Shown piece after piece: positions 21,289-31,800 of a stretch of 64,000 nt of DNA (the stretch's first letter is position 1; every line of letters starts with the position of its first letter). The notes under the pieces are model-generated. The model made no database searches and was not told the DNA's origin. It was given only the letters and a program-made list of their open reading frames with translations. The translations under genes and the position numbers were made by a program. Location of the stretch: the NCBI GenBank assembly GCA_035291605.1, contig DATDRS010000326.1, positions 1 to 64,000 on the forward strand, given 5' to 3'. The DNA is from DATDRS01 sp035291605. Lineage in GTDB: Bacteria > Chloroflexota > Anaerolineae > Anaerolineales > UBA6663.

Positions 21289-21861
21289 TCACGCCTCATC
21301 CCGAGCGCCGCCGCGCGCCAGTTCGTCCCGCAGCGACAGGAGGGTGCGATGATACAGGCTCTTGACCGCGCCCTCGCTGCGCTGCAGGATCGCGCCGATC
21401 TCTGCATTCGACAGGCGCTCGACGAACTTCAAAATGAGCAATTGCTGGCGCTCGCCCGGCAACTGGCGGATGGCTCGCAGCAATCGTTCCCGCTCTTCGC
21501 GGCTCTCGGTCATCGCCTCCGGCGCTTCCGAACGCAGGTCGCGCCAGTCGTGGACCGGCAACTGATCGAGCGGGAACACCTTGCGCCGTCCCTGGTCCCG
21601 GTGCCAGTTGGCCAGCAGGTTGTGGGCAATGCGGTACAGCCAGGCCGAGAACGGCAGCCCCCGGTCGTCGTAGTGGTGCAAATGCGCCATCGCCCGGACG
21701 AACACCCGCGCCGTCAAATCCTCGGCGTCGTGTTCGTTGCCCGTGCGGTAATACACGTAATTGTATATTTTTTTGACGTACCGCTCGTAGAGCAGGCCAA
21801 AGGCCTCCGCGTCCTGCTTGGCTCTGGCTACCAGCGCCGCCTCGTCTTTTGGATCGAGCAC
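21289..21861 (-). CDS. ECF-type RNA polymerase sigma factor
   Basis: A 190-aa sigma-70 family protein of group 4. Region 2 spans about residues 20-95 (FGLLYERYVKKIYNYVYYRTGNEHDAEDLT, FSAWLYRIAHNLLANWHRD). Region 4 is at about 125-185 (LPGERQQLLILKFVERLSNAEIGAILQRSEGAVKSLYHR), a helix-turn-helix for -35 recognition. The start is a GTG with gggag about 10 bases ahead. It leads a unit with degV and a small membrane protein. The gene has a strong-looking TTGACC-N17-TATACT promoter. Confidence 0.9.
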   Translation of the reverse strand: MLDPKDEAALVARAKQDAEAFGLLYERYVKKIYNYVYYRTGNEHDAEDLTARVFVRAMAHLHHYDDRGLPFSAWLYRIAHNLLANWHRDQGRRKVFPLDQLPVHDWRDLRSEAPEAMTESREERERLLRAIRQLPGERQQLLILKFVERLSNAEIGAILQRSEGAVKSLYHRTLLSLRDELARGGARDEA

Positions 21862-21939
21862 CCGCTCACTACTCCCAGGCTCGAGCGGAGGCTCAAAGAG
21901 AAGAACACCCTCCGCCCGTCAAAGTTACGCCGCGAGGCG

Positions 21940-21968
21940 AGTATAGCAGAGCCGATAGGCCAGGTCAA
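21940..21968 (-). promoter_or_regulatory. Promoter of sigma factor gene
   Basis: Minus-strand TTGACC (21963-21968), 17 bases, TATACT (21940-21945), about 79 bases upstream of the GTG start. It is back to back with the plus-strand promoter at 21993-22021, with 24 bases between the two -35 boxes. Confidence 0.65.
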
Positions 21969-21992
21969 AAGTTTCACCCAAAATCAAAATCG

Positions 21993-22021
21993 TTGACGCG
22001 CTTTCTCTAACATGCTAGACT
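21993..22021 (+). promoter_or_regulatory. Promoter decides a leaderless start at 22030
   Basis: TTGACG (21993-21998), 17 bases, TAGACT (22016-22021). The -10 box ends 8 bases before ATG 22030, so the transcript should begin at or next to that codon. An earlier in-frame ATG at 22012 lies inside the promoter spacer and cannot be transcribed from it. Confidence 0.6.
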
Positions 22022-22029
22022 TTTTTCCT

Positions 22030-22731
22030 ATGCCCCGCCTCCAGCGCGTCATCCTCGTCATCGTTCTGCTCTGCGCCCTGCCGCCCGCGGGCGTCTCCGC
22101 ACAAGATCAGGGCGTAGCGGTGATCACCTCGCCGCTCGACGGGGCTATCGTTTCCGGCGTCGTGCCCATCAGCGGCGCCGCCACCCACCCGCAGTTCCAG
22201 CGGTACGAACTGGCCTTCGGCTACAGCCCCAACCCAACCGATACCTGGTTCTCTCTCCAAGATCCGGCGGTCACCCAGGTGGTCAACGACGTCCTCGGGC
22301 GCTGGGACACCACCGGCGTCACGGATGGCCTCTACGTGCTGCGTTTGCGGGTATACTGGACAGACCGAAATTATCTGGAAGCCTTTGTGCGCAACGTGCA
22401 GGTGCAGAACGCGACCCCCACGCCGACGGTCCCGCCCCCCGAGGCGACGACGTCCTCCTCCCCACTCCCGGCCCTCACGCTGACCGCGCCGGTCGCCGGG
22501 ACGGCGGCGACCCAGCCGCTGATCGTCCTTCCTCCGCCTTCGACGCCTCGCCCCACGACGAACGCGGCGATCGCCATCGGCAGCGGGACGGGCATGAGCG
22601 CCGCGCGCCTCAACACGCAGGTGATCCGCGGTGCATTCTTCGACGGCGTGCGGTTTACGGTCGTGCTGTTTGCTTTGCTAGGCGCCTACGCCGGACTGCG
22701 CGCGGCTTGGCGTTCGCGCTCGCGCCGTTAA
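22030..22731 (+). CDS. Exported protein with Ig-like domain and C-terminal membrane anchor
   Basis: A 233-aa protein with an N-terminal signal peptide (MPRLQRVILVIVLLCALPPA, cleavage near VSA-QD). Residues about 25-130 look like an immunoglobulin-like domain (VAVITSPLDGAIVSGVVPISGAA, WDTTGVTDGLYVLRLRVYW), followed by a low-complexity Pro/Thr linker. A single membrane helix (FTVVLFALLGAYAGL) and a short Arg-rich tail end it. It is probably anchored in the membrane with the Ig-like domain outside. Function unknown. It precedes map by 13 bases. Confidence 0.65.
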   Translation: MPRLQRVILVIVLLCALPPAGVSAQDQGVAVITSPLDGAIVSGVVPISGAATHPQFQRYELAFGYSPNPTDTWFSLQDPAVTQVVNDVLGRWDTTGVTDGLYVLRLRVYWTDRNYLEAFVRNVQVQNATPTPTVPPPEATTSSSPLPALTLTAPVAGTAATQPLIVLPPPSTPRPTTNAAIAIGSGTGMSAARLNTQVIRGAFFDGVRFTVVLFALLGAYAGLRAAWRSRSRR

Positions 22732-22744
22732 CCCCATTGCAGCC

Positions 22745-23515
22745 ATGACCATCCCCTTGAAACGCCCCAAAGAAATTGTTGAGATGCGCGCCGCCGGGAG
22801 ACTCGTGGCCGAGACGTTCGCCCGCCTCGCCGAAGCGGTTCGCCCCGGCGTCACGCTGGCCGAGTTGGACCGGCTCGCGACGGATTATCTCAAACGCCAG
22901 GGCGCAGAGCCGCTCTACAAAGGCTATCGGGGCAACCCGCCGAACCACCCTCCCTTCCCCGGCGTCATCTGCGCGTCGGTGAATCAGGAAGTCTGCCACG
23001 GCCTGCCCGACGGGCGCAGCCTGAAAGACGGCGATATCGTCGGCGTGGATATCGGATTAAAATATAGAGGCTACTGCGGCGACGCTTGCGTCACCTATGC
23101 CGTGGGCAAAATTACGCCGGAGGCGCAGCGGCTGTTGGACGTGACGCAGGAATGCCTGCGGCGCGGGATTGCGGCAGCGCAGCCAGGCCATCACTTCGGC
23201 GACATCGGTGCGGCCATTCAAGCTTACGCCGAAGGCCAGGGATTCAGCGTGGTACGCGAGTGGGGTGGACACGGCATCGGCCGGAGACTGCACGAGCCGC
23301 CTTCCGTCCCACACACCGGCCCCGCGGGCGCCGGCCCTCGTCTCCGCCCCGGCATGGTCTTCACCATCGAACCCATGATCAACGCCGGGAAGCCGGACTG
23401 GAAACTGCTCAAGGATGGTTGGACCGTCGTCACGGCCGACGGTTCGCTTTCAGCGCAGTTTGAGCATACGATCGCCATCGCAGAGCACGGCCCGGAGATC
23501 TTGTCACAGCCTTAG
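22745..23515 (+). CDS. map: Methionine aminopeptidase type I
   Basis: It removes the initiator methionine from nascent proteins. At 256 aa it is the usual length for type Ia. All metal ligands are visible: Asp in GVDIGLKYRGYCGDACV (two), His in GGHGIGRRLHEPP, Glu in FTIEPMI and Glu in FEHTIAI. The conserved substrate His is in VCHGLPDGR. It starts shortly after the upstream gene, so may be cotranscribed with it. The map-pth adjacency suggests a small protein-maturation/translation-quality cluster, although a -10 box lies between them. Confidence 0.97.
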   Translation: MTIPLKRPKEIVEMRAAGRLVAETFARLAEAVRPGVTLAELDRLATDYLKRQGAEPLYKGYRGNPPNHPPFPGVICASVNQEVCHGLPDGRSLKDGDIVGVDIGLKYRGYCGDACVTYAVGKITPEAQRLLDVTQECLRRGIAAAQPGHHFGDIGAAIQAYAEGQGFSVVREWGGHGIGRRLHEPPSVPHTGPAGAGPRLRPGMVFTIEPMINAGKPDWKLLKDGWTVVTADGSLSAQFEHTIAIAEHGPEILSQP

Positions 23516-23518
23516 CGG

Positions 23519-23524
23519 TATAAT
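23519..23524 (+). promoter_or_regulatory. -10 box TATAAT between map and pth
   Basis: A perfect TATAAT lies just after the map stop codon, about 94 bases before the pth ATG. No -35 match at standard spacing was found, so this is only a candidate internal promoter. Confidence 0.3.
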
Positions 23525-23617
23525 GAGGCCCAGGCTCTCTCACCGCGGCTAGGGGGGCGCTTGCAAAGGAGGCGAGCTTCAGGCAAAATTCAACCCCTTC
23601 ACTCATTGAGACGAACC

Positions 23618-24247
23618 ATGTTCCCATCTACTCCCACAACTCCGCCGCCCAAGAGATATTCCGATAAATACCTCATCGTCGGCCTGGGCAACCCGGGCCG
23701 GGAATACGGCCTGAACCGGCACAATGTCGGGTTCATCTTGCTCGACCGCCTCGCTGAGCGCTATGGCCTTCCGCCTTTCACTAAACGGCAGGGCCAAGCC
23801 CTGACCTCCGACGGGACCATCGCCGATGCCCCGGTCGTCCTCGTCAAGCCCCAGACCTACATGAATCTCTCCGGCGAAGCTGTCGGCGCGCTCGTCCGTT
23901 TCTACGAGATACACCGCGACCGGCTGCTCGTCTGCGTGGACGACATTGACCTGCCCGTGGGCGTCCTCCGGCTCCGCGCCCGGGGCACTTCGGGCGGCCA
24001 GCGCGGGCTGCAATCCGTCATTGACCACGTGGGCACGCAGGCTTTCCCGCGTGTGCGCATCGGCATCGGGCACCCGACCGGCCATCGCGCCGCCGAGACC
24101 CACGTCCTGCAGGACATGCAGGGCGACGAACTCGAAATCATCAGCGCCACGGTTGACAAAGCCGTGGACGCCATCGAGACCTTTATCCGGGGCGGGATTG
24201 TGCTGGCGATGAGCCGCTACAACGGCCCCTTCGACCGGGAAGGGTAA
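23618..24247 (+). CDS. pth: Peptidyl-tRNA hydrolase
   Basis: Pth releases tRNA from dropped-off peptidyl-tRNA. From the ATG at 23618 it has 209 aa, with a 10-residue Thr/Pro-rich N-terminal extension before the family start KYLIVGLGNPGREYGLNRHNVGF. The active-site residues Asn (GLGNPG), His (NRHNVGF) and Asp (VDDIDLPVG) are all present, together with KPQTYMNLSGEAV and GTSGGQRGLQSVI, where the usual histidine of GGHNGL is replaced by Gln-Arg (family norm G-x-x-G-H-N-G). The reading frame also stays open upstream to 23561, but lacks a ribosome site there. Confidence 0.93.
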   Translation: MFPSTPTTPPPKRYSDKYLIVGLGNPGREYGLNRHNVGFILLDRLAERYGLPPFTKRQGQALTSDGTIADAPVVLVKPQTYMNLSGEAVGALVRFYEIHRDRLLVCVDDIDLPVGVLRLRARGTSGGQRGLQSVIDHVGTQAFPRVRIGIGHPTGHRAAETHVLQDMQGDELEIISATVDKAVDAIETFIRGGIVLAMSRYNGPFDREG

Positions 24248-24257
24248 GGTCCCACCC

Positions 24258-24320
24258 CAATTACTAATCTCCAATCTTCCGCTCCGTTTTTGGAGGTTGG
24301 TAATTGGGGGTTAGTAATTG
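24258..24320 (+). repeat. Low-complexity hairpin repeat between pth and mfd
   Basis: CAATTACTAATCTCCAA (24258-24274) pairs with TTGGGGGTTAGTAATTG (24304-24320), 17 positions with two G-U wobbles. A smaller hairpin CTCC-N6-GGAG fills the loop. It ends 4 bases before the GTG start of mfd, so it could also affect mfd translation. The words ATCTCCAAT and GGTTAGTAATT recur at 44100-44165. Confidence 0.65.
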
Positions 24321-24324
24321 ATCT

Positions 24325-27300
24325 GTGAATCTCTCCGGTCTCCTCCCGGCCCTCCGGTCTCTGCCCGAATATGGCGCGGCGCTCAAGGCTCTTGCGGGAG
24401 GCGCGCGCCAAAGTTTCGCCCTGAGACTCCCGCGGGCGAGCCGCATTCCTGTCGTCGCCGCCCTCGCCGAAGACGTGCACCGCCCGGTGCTCGTTGTCTG
24501 CGCCCGCGCCGACCGGGCGCTCACGCTCATCGAGGAGCTTGCCGTCTGGACGCCGGGCAGCCGTATCCTGCACTTCACAGAACCGGATCCGATCTTTTAC
24601 GAATACGACGCCTGGCGTCCGCAGACCCTGCGCGCACGCCTCACCACTCTCGCCGCGCTCACCGGTCTCTCGTCTTCAACGCCTGGCTTCCCAACACCGG
24701 ACCTCCCATACCCGCCACCTGACCCTCGTCATTCGGCGCACGACACACGCTCCCCAACCCTCGTCATCACCTCCGCGCGCGCTTGGATGACACGCACCAT
24801 CCCCCGGCGTGACTTTCTAGCCAACAGCCGCACGCTCAAGGTCGGGCAGTCCGTGCGGCTGGAGAAACTCCTCGAAACGTGGGTGGGGGCCGGGTATACG
24901 GCTGAGACCGTCGTCGTCCAACCCGGGGAGTTCTCCCGCCGGGGTGGGATCATTGACATCTATCCGATGGCCGACGACCTCCCGGCCCGCATCGAACTCT
25001 TCGGCAACGACATCGAAACCATCCGGCGTTTTGACCCGGCCACACAACGCTCGAGCGAGAAAATCGAAACGCTCACGGTCACGCCCGCCCGCGAGGCTCT
25101 GCCGAGACATGCCAGGGATGGAGGGGGAACGCTTCGCATGGAGACGGAAGATTCAGAATCGTCCGCCTTCCTCGAATTTCAGCTCCCGCGCATGTTTCCC
25201 CCGGCCAGCCTGATGGAATATCTCCCGCCCCATGCGCTCGTGCTGGTTGACGACTGGCTGGAACTCGCGGACACGGTGAACGAATTTGAGGAGCAGGCCC
25301 TGCAATTGCGCGCCGAGCAGATGGAGGCCGGCGTCATCCCCGAAGATTTTCCTCTACCCTACCACACGTGGGCAGAACTGCAGGATGAGCTTGCCGACCG
25401 CGCGCCGGTTTTCCTCTCCGCACCCGCGGAAGAGGACACCCCGGCCATTGACCTGGGCGCGCGTTTTCACCCCGGCCCGCGTTACGGTGGACAACTCAAG
25501 CCGCTGCTCAATCATCTGCGCGACCTGCAGGCCAGGCTTGAGCGCGCCGTGATCGTCACCCGCCAATCCCAACGCCTGGCTGAACTCTGGGGGGAAGATG
25601 CGTACGGGCGCGCAGCGGACGAGCGTTCTATGGAACGCCCCTACGCGCCGATGGAATCTGTCACGGCTTTGCCTCAGCCAGGCGAATTGGCCTTTGTGCA
25701 GGGCGCGCTCTCCGAAGGCTGGCGCTTGGATCGCACGGACGCGGTCACCGCGTCTCTGCACCTCCTGACGGACGCCGAGATATTTGGCTGGGCGCGCCCC
25801 GAACCGCGCCGCCGCCAGGCCCGCGCCGCGGCCCTTGCGCCGGAATCTAGCTACGCCGACTTTGCTCCCGGCGACTTCGTCGTCCACGCCGATTTCGGCA
25901 TTGGCCGCTTCCGCGACCTGGTGCGGCGCACGGTGGACGCGGTGGAGCGCGAATATCTCCTGCTCGAATACGCCGACGGCGACGAGCTGTATGTCCCCAT
26001 TTACCAGACCGACCGCATCACCCGCTACATCGGCGCCAATGATCATCCGCCCGCGCTCTCCCGTCTCGGCTCCGCCGAATGGCAAACCGTCAAGGGCAAG
26101 ACCCAGCAGGCGGTCGAGGAAATGGCCAGGGAGATGCTGGAACTCTACGCCCGGCGCGAGGTCGCCCAAGGCAAGTCCTTTGGCCCCGACACACCCTGGC
26201 AGGCCGAATTGGAAGCCTCGTTCCCGTATGTAGAGACCGAGGACCAACTGCGCGCCATCCGTGAAGTGAAGGTGGATATGGAGCAGCCACGCCCCATGGA
26301 TCGGCTGATCTGCGGCGACGTGGGATACGGCAAGACCGAGGTCGCGCTCCGGGCGGCGTTCAAGGCGGTGATGGACGGATCGCAGGTCGCTCTCCTCGTC
26401 CCGACCACTGTCCTCGCGCAACAGCACTTCCACACCTTCCAGACGCGCCTGGTGCCCTACCCGGCGCAGGTGGAGATGCTTTCCCGTTTCCGCTCGCGCG
26501 CAGAGGCGGAGAAGATCGTGGAGGGACTGACCCAGGGGGCCATTGATATCGTCATCGGCACTCATCGTCTGCTGCAAAGGGATGTGACGTTCAAGAACCT
26601 CGGCCTGCTGATTATTGACGAGGAACAACGCTTCGGCGTCACCCACAAAGAACGGCTTAAGCAGATGCGGACTGAAGTGGATGTGCTGACCCTGACGGCG
26701 ACGCCCATCCCGCGCACCCTCTACATGGCTCTCACGGGCGTGCGCGACATCTCGACGATCAACACCCCGCCCGAGGAGCGCCTGCCTATCCTGACGCACT
26801 CCGGACCATACCATGAGCGCACGGTGCGGCAGGCTATCCTGCGCGAACTCGACCGGGGGGGGCAGGTATTCTTCGTCCACAACCGTGTGCAAAGCATCGG
26901 CATCATCCGCCGCAAACTCGAACATCTCGTCCCGGAGGCGCGTATCGGCATGGGGCACGGGCAAATGGACGAGCATGAGCTTTCCCAGGTGATGGATCAA
27001 TTCACCAACGGCGAGATTGATATCCTGCTGTGCACTTCGATCATCGAGTCCGGGTTGGATATTCCCAACGCCAACACACTCATCGTGGACCGCGCGGATA
27101 CGTTTGGGCTGGCGCAGCTCTACCAACTACGCGGGCGGGTTGGGCGCGGCGCAGCGCAGGCTTATGCCTATTTCTTCACCGACCGGCGTCACCGCCCCAC
27201 CCCGGAGGGCCGCGAACGGCTCGAAACGATCGTCGAACAAAAAGAGCTAGGCGCCGGTTATTCGATTGCGATGCGGGATCTCGAAATGCGCGGCGCGGGC

Positions 27301-27936
27301 GATTTGCTGGGGCCGAGGCAGTCGGGCCACATCTCGGCGGTGGGATTTCATCTCTACACGCGGCTGCTGGCGGAAGCCGTTAAAAGACTCAAATCCCGAG
27401 CCCCAAGCCCCAGGCCCCAAATGGCAAGCGCAGACACATCTTTGGGACTTGGGATTTGGGATTTGGGATTTACCACTTCAGTTGATCTGCCTCTCCCCGC
27501 TTCGATCCCCTCCGAGTACGTGGCCGACCGCGCGCTCCGGTTGCAGCTTTACCGGCGGCTGGCGAATCTGAGCGAGGAGAGCGCCGTGGAGGCGGTCGGC
27601 GCGGAACTCGCCGACCGTTTCGGCCCCCTGCCCCGCTCGCTGGAGAATTTGCTGTATCAACTGCGCGTCAAGGTCCGCGCCGGGCGCGCCGGGGTGACGG
27701 CGGTTGCCAGCGAAGGCGGCCAGATTGTATTGACCCTGCCTCCCATCAGCGAAACCGATCAGGCTTACCTGGGGGGCAGCCTGGGGCCGGGTGTGCGCGT
27801 CAGCAAAAACAAGCTCTGGCTCTCCCGCGCCGCCGAGAAGGATTGGCGCGAGCACTTGCTCCACGTGCTGACCCGCTTGGAGAAGGAGCGAGGGTTTCTT
27901 CAGCCCTCCAACTCACTGCAGCCCGGCTGCTCGTAA
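24325..27936 (+). CDS. mfd: Transcription-repair coupling factor
   Basis: Mfd removes RNA polymerase stalled at DNA damage and recruits UvrA. The 1203-aa protein is longer than the usual 1150. The UvrB-homology region comes first. The RNA polymerase-interaction domain is at about 510-570 ([20 protein letters not shown]). Helicase motifs follow: [16 protein letters not shown] (Walker A), [10 protein letters not shown] (DEEQ), [15 protein letters not shown], and the TRG region [17 protein letters not shown]. Two stretches look like low-complexity insertions: residues about 115-144 and about 1022-1051, the latter encoded by the gggattt repeat at 27391-27475. The GTG start at 24325 has no good ribosome site. 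The 3' end overlaps the convergent SDR gene. Confidence 0.96.
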   Translation: MNLSGLLPALRSLPEYGAALKALAGGARQSFALRLPRASRIPVVAALAEDVHRPVLVVCARADRALTLIEELAVWTPGSRILHFTEPDPIFYEYDAWRPQTLRARLTTLAALTGLSSSTPGFPTPDLPYPPPDPRHSAHDTRSPTLVITSARAWMTRTIPRRDFLANSRTLKVGQSVRLEKLLETWVGAGYTAETVVVQPGEFSRRGGIIDIYPMADDLPARIELFGNDIETIRRFDPATQRSSEKIETLTVTPAREALPRHARDGGGTLRMETEDSESSAFLEFQLPRMFPPASLMEYLPPHALVLVDDWLELADTVNEFEEQALQLRAEQMEAGVIPEDFPLPYHTWAELQDELADRAPVFLSAPAEEDTPAIDLGARFHPGPRYGGQLKPLLNHLRDLQARLERAVIVTRQSQRLAELWGEDAYGRAADERSMERPYAPMESVTALPQPGELAFVQGALSEGWRLDRTDAVTASLHLLTDAEIFGWARPEPRRRQARAAALAPESSYADFAPGDFVVHADFGIGRFRDLVRRTVDAVEREYLLLEYADGDELYVPIYQTDRITRYIGANDHPPALSRLGSAEWQTVKGKTQQAVEEMAREMLELYARREVAQGKSFGPDTPWQAELEASFPYVETEDQLRAIREVKVDMEQPRPMDRLICGDVGYGKTEVALRAAFKAVMDGSQVALLVPTTVLAQQHFHTFQTRLVPYPAQVEMLSRFRSRAEAEKIVEGLTQGAIDIVIGTHRLLQRDVTFKNLGLLIIDEEQRFGVTHKERLKQMRTEVDVLTLTATPIPRTLYMALTGVRDISTINTPPEERLPILTHSGPYHERTVRQAILRELDRGGQVFFVHNRVQSIGIIRRKLEHLVPEARIGMGHGQMDEHELSQVMDQFTNGEIDILLCTSIIESGLDIPNANTLIVDRADTFGLAQLYQLRGRVGRGAAQAYAYFFTDRRHRPTPEGRERLETIVEQKELGAGYSIAMRDLEMRGAGDLLGPRQSGHISAVGFHLYTRLLAEAVKRLKSRAPSPRPQMASADTSLGLGIWDLGFTTSVDLPLPASIPSEYVADRALRLQLYRRLANLSEESAVEAVGAELADRFGPLPRSLENLLYQLRVKVRAGRAGVTAVASEGGQIVLTLPPISETDQAYLGGSLGPGVRVSKNKLWLSRAAEKDWREHLLHVLTRLEKERGFLQPSNSLQPGCS
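24667..24756 (+). repeat. In-frame Pro/Ser-rich low-complexity insert in mfd
   Basis: About 30 codons (residues 115-144) with repeated TCCC/CCC words encode [18 protein letters not shown] and following residues. E. coli Mfd has no counterpart between its RLSTLYQLP and the VLIVPV-type strand. The composition resembles the other C/T-rich low-complexity segments in this window. Confidence 0.45.
27391..27475 (+). repeat. gggattt-type hairpin repeat inside mfd
   Basis: A left arm (AAATCCCGAGCCCCAAGCCC and following) and a right arm with three tandem GGGATTT units (27450-27471) form an imperfect inverted repeat in which nearly all differences are G-A or C-T, so the RNA can pair through wobbles. 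The in-frame translation inserts about 28 residues (including GLGIWDLGF) into a variable linker of Mfd. Confidence 0.6.
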
Positions 27937-28749
27937 TTCGTCTATCCGCTCCGGCACGGTGAATCGGCTCACCGTCGTCCAGTCCACGAGCCACGGGCAC
28001 ATCTGGTTCACCCACACGCCGAAGCCCCACAACCAGGGAAGGACGAGATTCGCCCGTGGATGGCGCACCAAGCCCACGGCGGCGCGAGCCACGTCGTCCG
28101 CCGTCAACAGCATAAATGCGGGCGTGGTCGCCCTCGTCTTGCGCTTGATCCCGGCCTGCGCCCCGAACTTCGTCGCCACCCCGCCCGGATAGATCACCGA
28201 GACGTGGATGCCCCAGGGAGCGACCTCACGCCGCAGCGCCTCCGAGAACCCGCGCACGGCAAACTTGGTCGAAGCGTAAATCGTGTAAGTCGGCGTGCCG
28301 ACCAGTCCGGCCATGGAAGCCATATTGATGATGTGTCCGCCTTTCTGCCCGATCATCACCGGCAGCACCTGCCGGGTGGTCTGCACCACGCCCAGCACGT
28401 TCACCGCGTACTGCGCCTCGATGTCTTGCACCGGGTCGAGATTTTCCAGCCAGTCGAGCCGGCCGAACCCGGCGTTATTGAACAGCACGTCAATCCGCCC
28501 GAACCGGGCGAGTGTTTGATTGACCAGATTTTGAATGTCCGCCAATTGGCTCAGATCGGCGGCGACGACGAGGGCTTCCGCCTCCGTTCCAAACGCCTCA
28601 ATGTCCTTCGCCACCGTCTCAAGCCGATCCACCCGCCGGGCGGCCAGCGCGATCTTCGCCCCCTGTTGGCCGAACGCACGCGCCGTCGCCTCCCCAATAC
28701 CTGACGAGGCCCCGGTAACAATCACGACCCTGTCTTTGATCGGTGTCAT
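27913..28749 (-). CDS. Short-chain dehydrogenase/reductase
   Basis: A 278-aa classical SDR. The nucleotide-binding TGASSGIGEATAR, NNAGFG and the catalytic Ser-Tyr-Lys set (NMASMAG, YTIYASTKFAV) are intact, and the PGG motif follows. An Arg-Arg pair after the second strand (LAARRVDRLE) favours NADPH. The ATG at 28749 is 6 bases after ggagg; the longer upstream frame is less likely. The C-terminal 60 residues include a hydrophobic stretch (LVLPWLWGFGVWV) suggesting membrane association, as in some DltE/YqjQ-like SDRs. Substrate unknown. Its last 24 bases overlap the mfd 3' end on the other strand. Confidence 0.9.
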   Translation of the reverse strand: MTPIKDRVVIVTGASSGIGEATARAFGQQGAKIALAARRVDRLETVAKDIEAFGTEAEALVVAADLSQLADIQNLVNQTLARFGRIDVLFNNAGFGRLDWLENLDPVQDIEAQYAVNVLGVVQTTRQVLPVMIGQKGGHIINMASMAGLVGTPTYTIYASTKFAVRGFSEALRREVAPWGIHVSVIYPGGVATKFGAQAGIKRKTRATTPAFMLLTADDVARAAVGLVRHPRANLVLPWLWGFGVWVNQMCPWLVDWTTVSRFTVPERIDELRAAGLQ

Positions 28750-28813
28750 ATACGGCCTCCGGCGCCCTGCGCCTAATCCACCGGCAAGGTTAGCGGCGCT
28801 TGACCAGGAGAGA

Positions 28814-31800
28814 TCATGCCTGCCTCTTCGGCGCAGCGGGAGGCGTCTGATCTGGCAGGGGCAGGATGAAGTAGAAGCAGGACCCACGGCCGACCTTGCT
28901 CTCCACGCCCATCCGGCCGCCGTGGCTCTCCACGATCTGCTTGCAAATACTCAGGCCCAGGCCAATGCCTCCACGGCGGCGCATGGACACGCCGTCCACC
29001 TGGTAGAAGCGGTCAAAAACGTGACGCAGTTTGTCAGTGGCGATGCCAACGCCTGTGTCGCGCACTTCGACGCGCACCGCCGCCGCGTCCGGCAAGATGT
29101 TCAGTTGAACATCGCCGCCCGGATCGGTGAAGCGCATGGCATTGCTGAGCAGGTTGTCGAACACCTGTGACAGCCTAAGCGAGTCGCCGCGAATGATCAC
29201 GGGCGTCTCCGGCAGCTTGGCGCTCAGGTGCAACCCGGCTTGTTGGGCCGCCGCAGCCACGCCATCGGCGGCGGCCCGCGCGATCGTCACCAGATCCAAT
29301 GGGATTAAGTTGAGAGTTTCGGGACTGACCACCTGCAAGGTCAAGATGTCGTTCACCAGCCGCACCAATGTGTTCGTCTTATCGGCTACGACGCGCAGGC
29401 CCTTTTCCTGTTCCGGCAGCAGGGGGCCTAACTGACCCGCGAGCAGCAGGTCCACGTAACTCTTCAGGAACGTGATGGGCGTGCGCAGTTCGTGAGAAAT
29501 GTTCTGCATCATCTCGTCTTTCAGGCGATCCATCTGCGCCAGCTCGTCATAGGTGGTCTGCAGAGAATCCGCGCGCGCTTCTAATTCCTGGTAAAGCTCT
29601 GCGCTTCCAATGGCGACCGCTGCCTGAGCGGCGAAGCTGGAGATCAGATTCAGATCGTGCGGTTTGAACCCGCGCATGCCCTCGCGATGAATCGTCATCA
29701 CGCCCGTCACACGCTGGTTAACCTTCAAGGGCACAGCGATCAAGTTCTCCGGACTGCGGGGGGTGCCGGGAACCTGCCTGCCGCGCGGATCAAGTTCCAC
29801 CCGGTTGACCAGTTCGCCCTTACCACTGAGCGCTACATAACCGGTGATGCCTTCGCCTAACGGAATGGTGATGCTTGAGATTTGCTCCGCATATTTATCG
29901 TGAACGACGATCGGCCGCAGGAGTTTGGCCTCGGCCTCCAGCTTGTAAATGGTGCACGAATCCGCCTCCACCAGACGCCGGGCAAAATGGGCGATGGAGT
30001 CCAGCCGCCGATCCAACTGCATCGAGGAACTCAGCGCCAGCGTGGTCGAAAGCAGGGCCGAAACTTCTTCCGCTCGCTGCCGCGCTTCGGCGTACAAGCG
30101 CGCATTCTCTACCGCCACCGCGAGTTGGCCGCTGATCACTTCCAGCGTCGCCAGGTCTTCAGGCCCCAGGCCATTCACTCGATCGCTTTGCGCCTCCAGC
30201 ACGCCGATGATCCGATCCTGGGCAACCAGCGGCAGCGCCAACTCCGCATGCGTATCAGGAAAGAACGGATAGGGCATAAAGAGCGGGTCGGCTTGGGCAT
30301 TCGACACCAGGCGGGCCTGAGAATGCCTGGCGACCCAGGAAATCACCCCCGGCCCATCAATCAGCAGGCGGATTTCCGGAAGGGTGGTCTGGCGGCGCTC
30401 GTTATAGTGCGCGCGGAAGACGATCTCTTTGTCTTCGATCAGCCCGGCATTAGCGTGATAGTACCCGAAAGCCGCTTCCAGACGCTGTCCGACTTTATCC
30501 AGCAGAACCTCGATGTCCAGGATACCGGCGATGTCCTGGCCCACCTCATTGATCAGCCGCATCTGCTCGGCCTGACGTTGCGCCGCCTGATACAGCTTGG
30601 CGTTATCCACCGCCATTGCCAGTTGGCCGCTGATCGCCTCGAGCGTGGACAGATGCTCGGCCCCCAGCCCGCTCACCTGATCACTCTGCACATCCAAGAC
30701 GCCGATCAGGCGGTTGTGGGCGATGAGCGGTACGACAACCTCGGATCGTGTCTCCGGAAAGTTGACATTGGGTAAATGGTCGAGGTCGGCCTTCACATCC
30801 AGGGAATGCCGGGGCTGGGCATTGCGCACCACCCAGGCAATCAGGCCCGGCCCGTCCACCGGCAAAATGATGGCCGGCATTTGGCGATTGCGCTGAGCAT
30901 CGAACCAGGTCGGGAAGACGATCTGGCCCTCCTCCAGCAGCCCTACTTTGGCATGGTAATAGCCGAAGGCCTTTTCCAGACGCTGGCTGACTTGCGTGAG
31001 GAGATTGCTCACGTCGAGGATGCCGGCGATGTCCCGCCCCACCTCGTTGACTAACCGCATTTGCTCGGCCCGGCGCTGAGCTGCCTGATAGAGTTTGGCG
31101 TTTTCGAGAGCTGCCGCCGCGTGCCCGGCCAGGGCTTGGGCCAGTTGCACCTCCTCCTCGGTAAAAACCCGATCTCTCCGGCTCTCCCACAGACGGACGT
31201 ACCCCAGGGGCCGGCCCTGGCGAATGAGCGGGACGACCAGCGTGGATCGGCCGCCATAGCGCCGAATATGGTCCCGCTCAAAATCCGTCGCTGCCTCATC
31301 CTGCGGGCCCACAGAAGTTGGCTGACCGGTCCGCAGAGCCTCTACGACTCTGCCGAGCGATCCGACGGGATAAGCGACATATAAATCCGAGACTCGTTCC
31401 GGCGGGGAGGCTTCGGGGCTGTAGTATTCGGCCACGACGGTCGCCTTCGCCTCGTCCACTTCGACGACGTAAGCGCTGGTCACATCCAAGGCGCGCCCCA
31501 CCTGCTCGACAATCGCCGTCAACACCTCGTTCAGATCCAGGCTGGCGGAAGCAGCCGCCTGGGCTTTGACCAGCATGTCCAGTTCACGTGCGTGTTGTTC
31601 AGCCTGCCCGCGCAGGCGGGCATTATCAATCATGGGCGCCAGCATCCCCGCGACGACGGTGAGGAGCTGCTCGTCGGTCTCACGGTAAGCTCCAATTTTC
31701 AGGCTTTCCGTGTTAAGTACGCCGATAATCCGGTCTGCGACCTTGAGCGGGACCGTCAACTCCGAACGGACGGCGGGGAGAAGCGCAATATAGTCGGGGT

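Noticed and set aside
22012..22029. Six extra N-terminal codons for the Ig-like exported protein
   Set aside because: The ATG at 22012 lies inside the promoter (between -35 and -10) and adds acidic/aromatic residues before a normal signal peptide. ATG 22030 is preferred.
25354..27126. 590-codon open frame antisense to mfd
   Set aside because: It is a shadow of the well-supported mfd gene, with low-complexity basic translation and no start signal.
24325..27936. mfd as a pseudogene because of odd low-complexity inserts
   Set aside because: The frame is intact across 1203 codons and all helicase and polymerase-binding motifs are present. The inserts are in frame.
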